DNA of 64,000 bases from Microbacterium sp. LWO14-1.2 (GTDB lineage Bacteria > Actinomycetota > Actinomycetes > Actinomycetales > Microbacteriaceae), in NCBI RefSeq assembly GCF_038397715.1, contig NZ_CP151633.1:1922001-1986000 (forward strand). Direction: 5' to 3'. Shown piece by piece: positions 17,121-25,544 of this stretch. The notes beneath the pieces were generated by a model. It made no database searches. It was not told where the DNA came from and saw nothing but the letters and a program-made list of their open reading frames with translations. Position numbers and translations under genes: made by a program. Each line of letters starts with the position of its first letter. Position 1 is the stretch's first letter.

Positions 17121-17816
17121 ATGACCGACGACAGCCTTCACACGCAGCGCACCGGCACCCTTCTCGTGGAAGACGTGCTGCTGGCGCTCTTCGACCCTTC
17201 CTCCGGCACGATCGCCGGAGAGAGCACTCTCTTCTACGTGCTCGGCGGCGCCGTGCTCGCCGATCTCGCGAGCACGGGACACGCCTCGAGTGAGGACGCC
17301 GGCATCCGCGGCGTGCGCATCCGGGCCGAGGGGGACGCGCCAGACGACGCGCTGCTGCGTCCGGCCTGGGACTACATCTCCGAGAAGCCGCGCGAAGTGC
17401 AGGGCGTGCTCGCCGCCATCGGACCGAACCTGCGCGCTCCGCTGCTCGACCGCCTCGTCGAGCGCGGGCACCTCCATCGCTCCGAGCATCGGGCGCTCGG
17501 GGTCTTTCCGACGACGAAGCTCTCCGAGGGCGATACGGGCCGTCGCGCCGAGATCGTCGACGCCATGCGCCGGGCGCTCGTCGACGGCGAGCAGCCCGAA
17601 CCGCGCATCGCCGCCGTGATCGCGCTCGTCTCGGCGAGCGGCGGACTGCCGACCCTGCATCGGGAGATCCCGTGGTCCGGTACTACGGCGACCCGTGCCA
17701 AGGAGATCGAACGCAGCGACTGGGCAGCCGGTGCCGCGGCCGCCGCCGTCACCCGCACCATGATCGCGATCATCACGAACACCCTCGTCGCCACCGCCGT
17801 CATCACGAACCGCTGA
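17121..17816 (+). CDS. GPP34 (Golgi phosphoprotein 3-like) domain protein
   Basis: 231-residue protein of the GPP34 family: early LLVEDVLLALFDPSSGTI, then LFYVLGGAVLADLAS, and the GVFPTTKLSEG region that forms the beta-hairpin in the eukaryotic homologue. GOLPH3 binds phosphatidylinositol-4-phosphate in eukaryotes; bacterial members are frequent in Actinobacteria and have no settled role. ATG 17121 is the only well-placed start. The C-terminal helix (AAAAVTRTMIAIITNTLVA) is moderately hydrophobic. Control by the divergent TetR is likely. Confidence 0.82.
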   Translation: MTDDSLHTQRTGTLLVEDVLLALFDPSSGTIAGESTLFYVLGGAVLADLASTGHASSEDAGIRGVRIRAEGDAPDDALLRPAWDYISEKPREVQGVLAAIGPNLRAPLLDRLVERGHLHRSEHRALGVFPTTKLSEGDTGRRAEIVDAMRRALVDGEQPEPRIAAVIALVSASGGLPTLHREIPWSGTTATRAKEIERSDWAAGAAAAAVTRTMIAIITNTLVATAVITNR

Positions 17817-17904
17817 CCCCGCGGCATCCCGCCCGCTGCGCTCTCGGGTGCAGCGGTGCTCGGGGTGCCCGCCACCAACCACGCACTCACTCCGAGGAGA
17901 GAAC

Positions 17905-18459
17905 ATGAACGTCTTCGAATTCCTGCAGAACCTCGCGTCCGAGGTTCCGCTGCTCATCCAACCGCTGATCGTCGCGCTCGCCGCAGCCATCCCGTTCATC
18001 GAGGGCGAGCTCGCCTCCGTGCTCGGCGTCTGGGCCGGACTCCACCCGGTCGTGGCCGCGCTCGCCGCGGTGACCGGCAACTTCCTGTCGGTTCTGCTCG
18101 TCGTCTTCTTCGGCGCACGGATCCGTGCGGCGATCCTCGCGCGGCGTGCTCGCCGGGCGTCGGCGGTGCCCGTGCCCGCCGGATCGGAGGTCGCCCGAGC
18201 CGAGGCGAACGACCCCGAAACCACGACCGAATCGAAGGGAGTGAAGCGGCTCAAGCGCTTCCTCGTGCGTTTCGGCGTGCCGGGAGCCAGCATCCTCGGT
18301 CCGCTCGCTCTTCCGACGCAGTTCACGGCCGCAGTGCTCGTCTCGACGGGTGTGTCGAAGCAGTGGGTGCTGCTGTGGCAGGCCGTGGCCATCGTGCTGT
18401 GGACGAGCCTCACCACACTCATCGCGACCGGTGTGCTGAGCCTGGTCACAGCCGCCTGA
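17905..18459 (+). CDS. small multidrug export family membrane protein
   Basis: 184 residues with four to five hydrophobic segments: PLLIQPLIVALAAAIPFIEGE at 15-35, VVAALAAVTGNFLSVLLVVFFG, a central charged loop, then a GVPGASILGPLALPTQFTAA re-entrant-like block and a final helix. The two Gly/Pro-rich repeats match the Sm_multidrug_ex family (PF06695), related to DedA proteins. The transport activity implied by the name is poorly established. ATG 17905 is preceded by GAGGAGAG. It follows the GPP34 gene with an 88-bp gap and may share its transcript. Confidence 0.78.
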   Translation: MNVFEFLQNLASEVPLLIQPLIVALAAAIPFIEGELASVLGVWAGLHPVVAALAAVTGNFLSVLLVVFFGARIRAAILARRARRASAVPVPAGSEVARAEANDPETTTESKGVKRLKRFLVRFGVPGASILGPLALPTQFTAAVLVSTGVSKQWVLLWQAVAIVLWTSLTTLIATGVLSLVTAA

Positions 18460-18489
18460 GATCCGCTCTGCCCCACGAAGGTGCATCGG

Positions 18490-18503
18490 TATACTCGAAG
18501 TAT
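18490..18503. promoter_or_regulatory. antitoxin promoter -10 with overlapping operator
   Basis: TATACT at 18490-18495 is a strong -10 box whose expected transcription start falls on the A of the antitoxin ATG at 18502, so the mRNA is probably leaderless. The perfect inverted repeat ATACT-CGA-AGTAT (18491-18503) covers the -10 and the start codon and is a natural site for autorepression. The -35 region is weak. Confidence 0.6.
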
Positions 18504-18735
18504 GACCACGACCATCAAGGTGAGTGACGACCTGCGCGACCGCCTGAAGACGCAGGCCGCCCGCGACGGTCTCACCCTCGGCGCCCATCTCGAGCGCCTC
18601 GCCGATGCGGAGGACCGCCGACGTCGGCTCGCCGCGGTCAAGGATGCCGTCGCGCAGACGTCCTCGGCGGACGCGAGGAGCTATGCCGAGGAGACCGCCG
18701 AGTGGGAGCGGCTCGACCACCCCGCCGCGTCGTGA
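18502..18735 (+). CDS. ribbon-helix-helix antitoxin of a type II toxin-antitoxin pair
   Basis: 77 residues. The N-terminus (MTTTIKVSDDLRDRLKTQA) is a typical ribbon-helix-helix DNA-binding and dimer strand; the acidic C-terminal half (YAEETAEWERLDHPAAS) would wrap the toxin. No ribosome-binding site is visible, in keeping with leaderless translation. The stop overlaps the toxin GTG by 4 bp (GTGA). It probably represses its own promoter through the palindrome at 18491-18503. Confidence 0.82.
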   Translation: MTTTIKVSDDLRDRLKTQAARDGLTLGAHLERLADAEDRRRRLAAVKDAVAQTSSADARSYAEETAEWERLDHPAAS

Positions 18736-19076
18736 CGGAGTTCGAACTCCTACCCGGCGCCGTCGCCTGGGCAAGTCTCGCCCCCGTCCGCGGGCGCGAG
18801 CAGGGTGGGCACCGCCCGGTTCTCCTCGTCGCATCGGCGGGATACCTGGACGCCGTGACGACCCTCGCGATCGCGCTGCCCATCACGACCGTCGATCGGG
18901 GGTGGCCGAACCACGTGCCGGTCGAGGGGCCGAGCGGGCTGGACCGTCTCTCGTGGATCATGACCGAGCAACCGCGCACGCTGTCGCGCGAACGTCTCAC
19001 CGGTGTCGCGGGTTCGGTGAGCCCGCGATGTCTCGCCGAGGTGCGCACCTGGCTGGGAGACTTCCTCGACCTCTGA
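18732..19076 (+). CDS. MazF/PemK-like mRNA interferase toxin
   Basis: 114 residues in the MazF/PemK fold: a first strand LLPGAVAWASLAPVRGREQGG with the catalytic-type arginine and RPVLLVAS, then LPITTVDRGWPNHVPVE, the conserved core before the active-site Ser/Thr strand. MazF toxins cleave mRNA at short sequences; the specificity here is unknown. It starts with GTG overlapping the antitoxin stop, and ends 5 bp from the convergent phospholipase gene, leaving no room for a terminator between them. Confidence 0.83.
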   Translation: MTEFELLPGAVAWASLAPVRGREQGGHRPVLLVASAGYLDAVTTLAIALPITTVDRGWPNHVPVEGPSGLDRLSWIMTEQPRTLSRERLTGVAGSVSPRCLAEVRTWLGDFLDL

Positions 19077-19081
19077 CCGCG

Positions 19082-20839
19082 TCAGGCGCTCTTGGGCGGA
19101 CCGAACAGCTCCTCGCCGTGCTCGTGCAGCAGGCGGTAGGCGTCGGCGAACGTCTTGGGCTCGGGCTCGTCGGGGCGCCCGTACTTCGCGATGAGCAGGC
19201 CCAGCAGTCCGCGGGCCGGCGGAGTGAGCGGCTTCATCTGCGCCTCCGCGCCGTCCTGCGGCGTCCGCTCCTCGGGATTCGGCGGGGTGTACGCCGGCGT
19301 CGTGATGGGCCAGTCGGCCGGATGCCGGGGCTTGTCGAGGTTCACGACGGTGAAAAGCGTGTTCGCCGATTGATCGCGATCGTTCAGGGGCTCCAGACCG
19401 TGCAGGCGCGAGAGCGTGGCGGTGACGGATCCGTGATGCATCTCGTCGTGGATGATCGTGTTGCGCTTCGTGTAGGCCGACACCGCGATGGCCGGCACGC
19501 GGCATCCGAGGCGGTCGAACGTGAAGTCCATCTCGCCGGGACCCGTATCCTTCGTCGGCTTCGTGGCCGCGGGCGGCGGCACGTGGTCATATGTCCCGCC
19601 GTGCTCGTCGAAGGTGATGAGCAGCAGCGTGTTGACGGCGTTCGACCCCTTCGGGGACGCGCTCGTGCGGATCGCCTCGTAGATGTCGTGGATCAGCCGA
19701 TCGCCCGCTCTGACGTCGGAGATGGCGCTGTCGAACACCTCGCGCCCGTCGACCTCGCCCTCGCGGGGGGACCCGAAGGGCGGGTGGAAGTCGTTGTGGT
19801 CGTAGACCATGCGCGGTTCGATGAAGGCGTACGCGGGCAGGGTGCCGTTCTTCGCGTCGGCGTAGAAGTCCTCCATCGTTCCGAAGTGCTCGGTGCGCCA
19901 GTACTTCTCCAGCACGGCGACGTGCAGCATCCCCGTGTACGAGACGAGCTGCAGCTTGTCGATGTAGATCTTCCAGCTGACGTCCTTGTCCTCCAGGCGG
20001 TTGAACACCGTGGGGGCCGCCGGAGCCGACAACCACTTGCCGAAGCCCGCTCCGCCCTGGTTGGTGACGAACCCGTGCGAGGTCGAGGCGTGGAAGAAGG
20101 AGCGGTTGCAGAAGGTCTGCGACGGGACCCCGGCGAACCAGTGGTCGAACACGGCGAACTCTGTCGCGAGAGTCGACAGCACCGGCAGCATCTCGGGAGA
20201 GAACGACCCCATGATGTGCGCCGCTTCGGCGGGCTGGGGAGGCTCGCCCTGCCGCAGACGGCGGAAGTTGATGATGTAGTCCTCGAGGAACCCCGACATC
20301 GTGGCCTTCTCGCCGTGCGTCGGGGCGTTGAACGGAGCGGTCATCTGCTCGGCGAAGAGATCGGCGTTCCCCTTCGGGTCGACCGTGCCGAAGATCTGCG
20401 TGTTGACGTGCGGGTACTCCTCGCCCGGATCCGGGTCGGGGTAGCTCATGATCCGGTCGGTGTCACCGGTGTAGATGTGGGCGTCGACGACGGTGCCGTC
20501 GGATGCGGTGTTGCTGTGCTTCCCGAAGGCGAGGCCCTCGAAGGTCTCGCCCTTCGGAAGGTTCTCTGCCGTGTAGAGATAGCCGAGCAGGTTGTCGAAC
20601 GAGCGGTTCTCACCCATCACGACGACGAGATGGTCGAACCCGGGTTCGCTGCGAGGCGTGAGTGCGGAGAACGGGTCGGGATCGGCGGCGAACCCGTCCC
20701 TCGGGCCGCCGGCGACGCTCGCGCCGATCGCCGCACCGCCCGCGCCGCCGACGACGGCACCCGCGAGAGCCGCCCCTCCCATCTTCAGGAAACCGCGCCG
20801 GGAGGTGTCGCCGGGGCCCTGCTTCTCGTCTGCCGTCAC
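19082..20839 (-). CDS. Tat-exported phospholipase C / acid phosphatase family protein
   Basis: 585 residues. A twin-arginine signal (SRRGFLKMGGAALAGAV, Arg 14-15) is followed by the alkaline-phosphatase-like fold of bacterial phospholipases C and AcpA. The catalytic opening is FDHLVVVMGENRSFDNLLG, and metal ligands are expected around FAVFDHWFAGVPSQT and ITFDEHGGTYDHVPPP. These enzymes hydrolyse phospholipids or phosphate esters outside the cell. GTG 20839 gives a correctly placed Tat signal. It is downstream of, and codirectional with, the metallophosphoesterase gene, so both may scavenge phosphate. Confidence 0.88.
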   Translation of the reverse strand: MTADEKQGPGDTSRRGFLKMGGAALAGAVVGGAGGAAIGASVAGGPRDGFAADPDPFSALTPRSEPGFDHLVVVMGENRSFDNLLGYLYTAENLPKGETFEGLAFGKHSNTASDGTVVDAHIYTGDTDRIMSYPDPDPGEEYPHVNTQIFGTVDPKGNADLFAEQMTAPFNAPTHGEKATMSGFLEDYIINFRRLRQGEPPQPAEAAHIMGSFSPEMLPVLSTLATEFAVFDHWFAGVPSQTFCNRSFFHASTSHGFVTNQGGAGFGKWLSAPAAPTVFNRLEDKDVSWKIYIDKLQLVSYTGMLHVAVLEKYWRTEHFGTMEDFYADAKNGTLPAYAFIEPRMVYDHNDFHPPFGSPREGEVDGREVFDSAISDVRAGDRLIHDIYEAIRTSASPKGSNAVNTLLLITFDEHGGTYDHVPPPAATKPTKDTGPGEMDFTFDRLGCRVPAIAVSAYTKRNTIIHDEMHHGSVTATLSRLHGLEPLNDRDQSANTLFTVVNLDKPRHPADWPITTPAYTPPNPEERTPQDGAEAQMKPLTPPARGLLGLLIAKYGRPDEPEPKTFADAYRLLHEHGEELFGPPKSA

Positions 20840-20906
20840 GAGGCCGATCCTAGGCTCCCTGCCGCGCGGGCGCACCCGCTCTCGGCACGGCGGGGCTGCG
20901 ACGACG

Positions 20907-20940
20907 GAGGGCGCCGCCGGGGTGACCCGACGACGCCCTC
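20907..20940 (-). terminator. possible terminator after the metallophosphoesterase gene
   Basis: GAGGGCG (20907-20913) pairs with CGCCCTC (20934-20940), with an inner GGGTGACCC hairpin, 15 bp past the stop codon on the minus strand. No U-tract. Confidence 0.45.
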
Positions 20941-20955
20941 AGGGGGTTGCCGCGA

Positions 20956-23493
20956 CTACTCGGCCGAATCCGCGCCGTGCACGCGGCGACGGCGCAGCAC
21001 GACCAGGCCGAGGCCGAGGGCGAGCAGCACCACCGCGCCGACGATGTACGGCGTGCTGTCGGCACCCGTGTTCGCGAGGGCACCGGCGGTCGCGCCTCCC
21101 GTGCCCGGGGTCGTCGCGCCGCCGCTGGGCGCCGCGGCCGTGACGGTCAGCGAGGAGGTCACCTCCGTGCCGTCGGCGAGGATCACAGCGAGCGTGTGCA
21201 TCCCGGCCGGGGTGTTCGCGGGGATCGTGAGCGTGCGGCGGAAGGCGCCGTTCGCGTCCGCCGTCGTCGTGCCCAGATCGACCGGGTCGGAGCGCAGTTC
21301 GAAGCGCAGGACCGCGCCGGCTGCGAACCCGGAGCCCGACACCGTGACGGTGCCGCCCGCCGTGACGGATGCCGTTCCCAGCTCGACCGTGGGCTTCTCC
21401 GGCTCCTCGATGACGGGAGGGGTGACGCCCGCCTCGGTCACGTACTTCTCGCCCGCATCCGACTTCGTCACCGTGAAGGTGTCGTAGACAGCGCCGACGG
21501 GGAGGTCGGTCGTGGCATCCGGCTGCTTCTCCGCGAGGTACGAGCGGTAGACGAGCTGGTCCTTCGAGACGTCGATGACCTGGTAGGTCGTGACGCCCTG
21601 GCCGCGGAGCACCTGCGTCGCGCCGTTGTTGGTCCACACGTTCTTCTCGGGCGTCTCGAGCTCGTAATGCTTCGCGCCCGAGTTCGACACGACGTACACG
21701 GGACCCGACGTCATGCCGGCTGTGCCGGTCGCGTCGGTGTCGACGAAGCCGCGAGCGTACGTGTGGTCGTGACCCATGAGGACCAGGTCGATGTCGTTGC
21801 GCTGGAACACGGGCAGCCACTCGGCGCGCAGCACCGGCTCGTCACGACCCTCGGATGCCGAGAACACCGGCTGATGGAAGGTGACGACGTTCCACTTCGA
21901 CGGGCTGTTCTGCAGCAGCAGGTCGAGCCACGCGGCCTGGAAACGGGTCCACAGCACTGCCACCTGACTCGACGGGCAGTCCGCTCCCGTGCAGGACGGG
22001 AGGCCGGCCGGCGTGAGGAACGTCGTGTCACGAGTCGCATTGAGGGTGATGAACCGCACGCCCTGGTAGTCGGTGTAGTACGCCGTCTCGGCCGCGAACG
22101 ACGACCAGTGGTCGAAGTACGCGCGGTACTGCTGCGCCACCGGGGTGTCGCCCTTCGCGAGGTCGGCGAGGCTGCCGATCGTGCTCGTCGACGGGTTGTT
22201 GTGCGGGTACTCGAACGCGGCCTTCCAGGCGGTCAGGAGCTTGTCGCCCGAGTACTCGTGATTGCCGGGCGCCGCCATGACGTTGGTCCGCACGGCGGAG
22301 TCCTCCATGCCCTTGAACCAGTTCAGCCACTCGTTCTCGTTGCTGGACGTGTTGATGAGGTCGCCGGCGTGCACCGACCCGATCGACCGGGGCGCGTTCG
22401 CCTCGGCCTGCTTCACCACGCTCGGCCACGTGGTGTCGAGGCCGATCTGGGCGTCGCCGTAGTAGATGAACTGGAAGTCCGTCGCCGACGGATCGGCGGT
22501 GCGGAACTCGAACCACTCACTCCAGCTGCCGGGCAGACCGACGCGGTAGCGGTATGCGGTCGCGGGCTGAAGACCGGTGATCGTCGCCGAGAAGTGCTTG
22601 TTCGGGTTGCCGTTCACGACGCCCGCGTCGTACGCGTCGACCGTGCGGGTCTCGCCGCCCGCGGCCGGTGCGATCTCGACCTGGCCGACGGTGTGGGATG
22701 CATCGCCGGCGAGCCACGACACCGACTGCGACACGGCAGGCTGCTCGGTGGGTGTGAGGATCACGCGCGTCGGCGGCGCGACCACCGGCGAACCGGGATC
22801 GGATGCCTCGACGAGCGTGAGCGACGACATGTCGAAGTAGATGTCGGAGCTCGTCTCGCGGTCCTGGAACAGCGCGACCGCGATGTCGTTCTCACCGTCG
22901 TGCAGCAGCGTCCCCTCGGCGCTGAACGTGCTGGTCAGCGGGTCGCCGTTCGAGTCGCCGGCGTATTCGACGTTGACGGTGTCGGTGATGCGGCCGTCGA
23001 CATAGCGGGCGACCTCTTCGCCGTTGATCCACACGATGACCGCGTCGTCGTACGTGATCGTGCTGCGCAGCGCGGCGACCTGCTCGGCGACGCCCTCCTG
23101 CAGATCGAACGTCGTGCGGAAGAAGTAGGTGGGGACCGTGGGGGCCGCCGTGCCGTCGAGGTAGTGGTTCAGCAACGTCTTCGGCGTCTGCGGTCCGACC
23201 GCGGCGAGTGCGCCGTTCTTGGCGCCGAATGACCCGGGAGCGGTCTTCCAGGCGCTGTCGTCGAAGTCGGGCAGCGTCCAGTCGCGCAGGGCGGCCGGAG
23301 CCGGGGACGGGTCCGAGCCGTCGTCGAGGTAGCGCCACGTCGTGTCGCCGGTGATCAGCGAGCCCGTCGGCACCTCGGGGTCGGGTGCGGCAGCGGCGAT
23401 CGGGGCGACGACGGCGCCGCCGAGCAGGGCGACGACGGCGGCGGACGCGAGTCCGTAGCGCCGCCACCGCACCGCAGGGGTGGGGGAGGTCAT
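20956..23493 (-). CDS. secreted, LAxTG-anchored metallophosphoesterase
   Basis: 845 residues. A signal peptide (hydrophobic about 12-35) precedes a beta domain, then a purple-acid-phosphatase-like fibronectin type III segment and the calcineurin fold. Metal-binding motifs are YYGDAQIG (Asp 347), HAGDLIN, GNHEY (411-413), VTFHQPVF and MGHDHTY (574-577). A C-terminal Ig-like segment leads to LANTG (806-810), a hydrophobic helix and RRRR, the signal for a class E sortase. It is probably a wall-bound phosphatase or phosphodiesterase. The start at 23493 (MTSPTPAVRWRR) fits the signal peptide; an upstream frame extension does not. Confidence 0.88.
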   Translation of the reverse strand: MTSPTPAVRWRRYGLASAAVVALLGGAVVAPIAAAAPDPEVPTGSLITGDTTWRYLDDGSDPSPAPAALRDWTLPDFDDSAWKTAPGSFGAKNGALAAVGPQTPKTLLNHYLDGTAAPTVPTYFFRTTFDLQEGVAEQVAALRSTITYDDAVIVWINGEEVARYVDGRITDTVNVEYAGDSNGDPLTSTFSAEGTLLHDGENDIAVALFQDRETSSDIYFDMSSLTLVEASDPGSPVVAPPTRVILTPTEQPAVSQSVSWLAGDASHTVGQVEIAPAAGGETRTVDAYDAGVVNGNPNKHFSATITGLQPATAYRYRVGLPGSWSEWFEFRTADPSATDFQFIYYGDAQIGLDTTWPSVVKQAEANAPRSIGSVHAGDLINTSSNENEWLNWFKGMEDSAVRTNVMAAPGNHEYSGDKLLTAWKAAFEYPHNNPSTSTIGSLADLAKGDTPVAQQYRAYFDHWSSFAAETAYYTDYQGVRFITLNATRDTTFLTPAGLPSCTGADCPSSQVAVLWTRFQAAWLDLLLQNSPSKWNVVTFHQPVFSASEGRDEPVLRAEWLPVFQRNDIDLVLMGHDHTYARGFVDTDATGTAGMTSGPVYVVSNSGAKHYELETPEKNVWTNNGATQVLRGQGVTTYQVIDVSKDQLVYRSYLAEKQPDATTDLPVGAVYDTFTVTKSDAGEKYVTEAGVTPPVIEEPEKPTVELGTASVTAGGTVTVSGSGFAAGAVLRFELRSDPVDLGTTTADANGAFRRTLTIPANTPAGMHTLAVILADGTEVTSSLTVTAAAPSGGATTPGTGGATAGALANTGADSTPYIVGAVVLLALGLGLVVLRRRRVHGADSAE

Positions 23494-23635
23494 GGGTGTC
23501 CTTCGTGGGGTGGGGTGTTCCGTGCTCAGCCGCACGGGGCCCGACCAGCCCATCGGAGCGGGATGACGGCGGGTTGACGCCGAGGCGACGGGGAGGTGAA
23601 CGACGGCATCCACCCGCTCTCAGTAGGGTGAAGGC

Positions 23636-23929
23636 ATGAGCTACGCGGGGGATTCGTCGATCGGTGCACGGGTGCGAGCGGTCGAGAAGGAGTACGCGGC
23701 GAAGCAGACGCGTCTGTTCGTGACGTTCGCCCTCGTCGAGGGACCCGTCCTGCTGCTGGGCGTCGTGCTGATCTACGGCCTGAAGGTCATCGATCCCGAG
23801 ATCGGCGTCTGGTTCCTCATGGGTGTGGCGCTGGTCGGCGGCTTCGTGCTGAGCGCCCTGCTGCTGCGCCTCATCCGGACGAGAGCCGCGGCGGTGGCGC
23901 AGGCGAAGGGCGAGAACCCTCTCTTCTGA
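23636..23929 (+). CDS. small two-helix membrane protein, function unknown
   Basis: 97 residues. A charged N-terminus is followed by two hydrophobic helices (FVTFALVEGPVLLLGVVLIYG near 29-49, in part, and WFLMGVALVGGFVLSALLL near 59-77), with a basic C-terminus. No family recognised. It is divergent from the metallophosphoesterase gene and 70 bp upstream of pcnA, where mycobacteria have other genes. Confidence 0.6.
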   Translation: MSYAGDSSIGARVRAVEKEYAAKQTRLFVTFALVEGPVLLLGVVLIYGLKVIDPEIGVWFLMGVALVGGFVLSALLLRLIRTRAAAVAQAKGENPLF

Positions 23930-23999
23930 GGCCCTGTCCTGACGTCGGCGTCGGTCTGCGTTTTCCAGGCCCCGGAGGCCGCCGAGTACGCTGGAACCC

Positions 24000-25427
24000 A
24001 TGCTCAACATGGCCGACGGCCTCGCCCGCCTCGGCGCGCTCGCCGAGAATCCGGTGGTCCGCACCCTCGCTGACGCGTTCGCCGCAGCGGGGTTCGACCT
24101 GGCCGTCGTGGGCGGTCCGGTGCGCGATGCGATCCTCGGACGCGAGACCCACGACCTCGACTTCACGACGAACGCGCAGCCCGACGACATCCTGCGCATC
24201 GTCACACCCGTGTCGACCGCTCAGTGGGACATCGGCCGGGCCTTCGGCACGATCGGCGCGCGCGTGCAGGGCGAGCAGGTCGAGATCACGACCTACCGCG
24301 CCGACAGCTACGACGGAGTGACCCGCAAGCCGACCGTCGAGTTCGGCGACACGATCGACGGCGATCTCATCCGCCGCGACTTCACCGTGAACGCGATGGC
24401 GCTGCAGGTGCCGGCGGTGAAGCTGATCGACCCCACGGGCGGCGTCGAGGATCTCGTCGCGGGAGTGCTGCGCACGCCGGCCGATCCGCAGGTGTCGTTC
24501 GGCGACGATCCGCTGCGCATGCTGCGCGGTGCGCGGTTCAGCGCGCAGCTCGGATTCGCGATCGACGCCGCGACGACCGCGGCGATCGAGCAGCTGCGCG
24601 GCACCCTCTCGATCGTGAGCCCCGAACGCATCCAGTCCGAGCTCGTGCGCCTCATGCAGACCGACGACCCCGTGCGCGGCATCCGCGTGCTCGTCGACAC
24701 CGGACTCGTCGACGAGTTCCTGCCCGAGATCAGCGCGCTGCGCCTCGAGGTCGACGAGCACCACCACCACAAGGACGTCTACGAGCACTCGCTCACCGTG
24801 CTGCGGCAGGCGATCGAGCTCGAGCACTCGCGGCATCCCGGTGCGGCCCCCGACGTGCCGTTGCGCATCGCGGCACTGCTGCACGACATCGGCAAGCCCC
24901 GCACCCGCAGGCTCGAGGACGGGGGAGCGGTCACGTTCCACCACCACGACATCGTCGGGTCCCGCATGGCGCGCAAGCGCCTGCAGGCCCTGCGCTTCGA
25001 CACGGCGACCACCGAGACCGTCGCGACGCTCATCGAACTGCACCTGCGCTTCTTCGGCTACGCCGAGGGCGCGTGGACGGATGCCGCAGTGCGCCGCTAC
25101 GTGCGCGATGCCGGCGACGAGCTGGAGCGCCTGCACATCCTCACCCGCGCCGACGTCACCACGCGCAACAAGCGCAAGGCGTCGCGGCTCGCCTCGGCCT
25201 ACGACGACATCGAATCGCGCATCGCGGCACTTCGCGAGCAGGAGGAGCTCGATTCGATCCGCCCCGAGCTCGACGGCAACCGAATTCAGGAGGTGCTCGG
25301 CATCCGTCCGGGCCGCGAGGTCGGCGACGCCTACCGCTTCCTGCTCGAGCTGCGCCTCGACGAGGGCGTCATCGGGACGGATGCCGCGGAGCAGCGCCTC
25401 CGCGAGTGGTGGGCCGCTCGGGGCTAG
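24000..25427 (+). CDS. pcnA: CCA-adding tRNA nucleotidyltransferase (PcnA/Rv3907 type)
   Basis: 475 residues. The class II polymerase-beta head has GGPVRD at 38-43 and catalytic acids DLD at 52-54, then RRDFTVNAMAL, GGVEDLVAGVLRTP and RMLRGARFSAQLGF, all hallmarks of CCA-adding enzymes or poly(A) polymerases. An HD phosphohydrolase domain follows, with LLHDIGKP (His 295, Asp 296). The product matures tRNA 3' ends. It is annotated as a CCA enzyme because actinobacterial members usually add CCA. In mycobacteria it adjoins the murJ cluster; here about 10 kb of other genes lie between. Confidence 0.93.
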   Translation: MLNMADGLARLGALAENPVVRTLADAFAAAGFDLAVVGGPVRDAILGRETHDLDFTTNAQPDDILRIVTPVSTAQWDIGRAFGTIGARVQGEQVEITTYRADSYDGVTRKPTVEFGDTIDGDLIRRDFTVNAMALQVPAVKLIDPTGGVEDLVAGVLRTPADPQVSFGDDPLRMLRGARFSAQLGFAIDAATTAAIEQLRGTLSIVSPERIQSELVRLMQTDDPVRGIRVLVDTGLVDEFLPEISALRLEVDEHHHHKDVYEHSLTVLRQAIELEHSRHPGAAPDVPLRIAALLHDIGKPRTRRLEDGGAVTFHHHDIVGSRMARKRLQALRFDTATTETVATLIELHLRFFGYAEGAWTDAAVRRYVRDAGDELERLHILTRADVTTRNKRKASRLASAYDDIESRIAALREQEELDSIRPELDGNRIQEVLGIRPGREVGDAYRFLLELRLDEGVIGTDAAEQRLREWWAARG

Positions 25428-25544
25428 CCCGCCGCTCGCTTGCAGGACCGGGAGCTGCATCCGCGTCCGCGAACACTCCTGACACACCACCCGCACAACC
25501 CGTATCGCCCGCGACACCCGGCTCGTACACTGAGACCACCCGCG

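Noticed and set aside
20947..23232. 761-codon open frame antisense to the metallophosphoesterase gene
   Set aside because: It is an Arg/Gly-rich shadow caused by high GC; the opposite strand has a clear enzyme with catalytic motifs.
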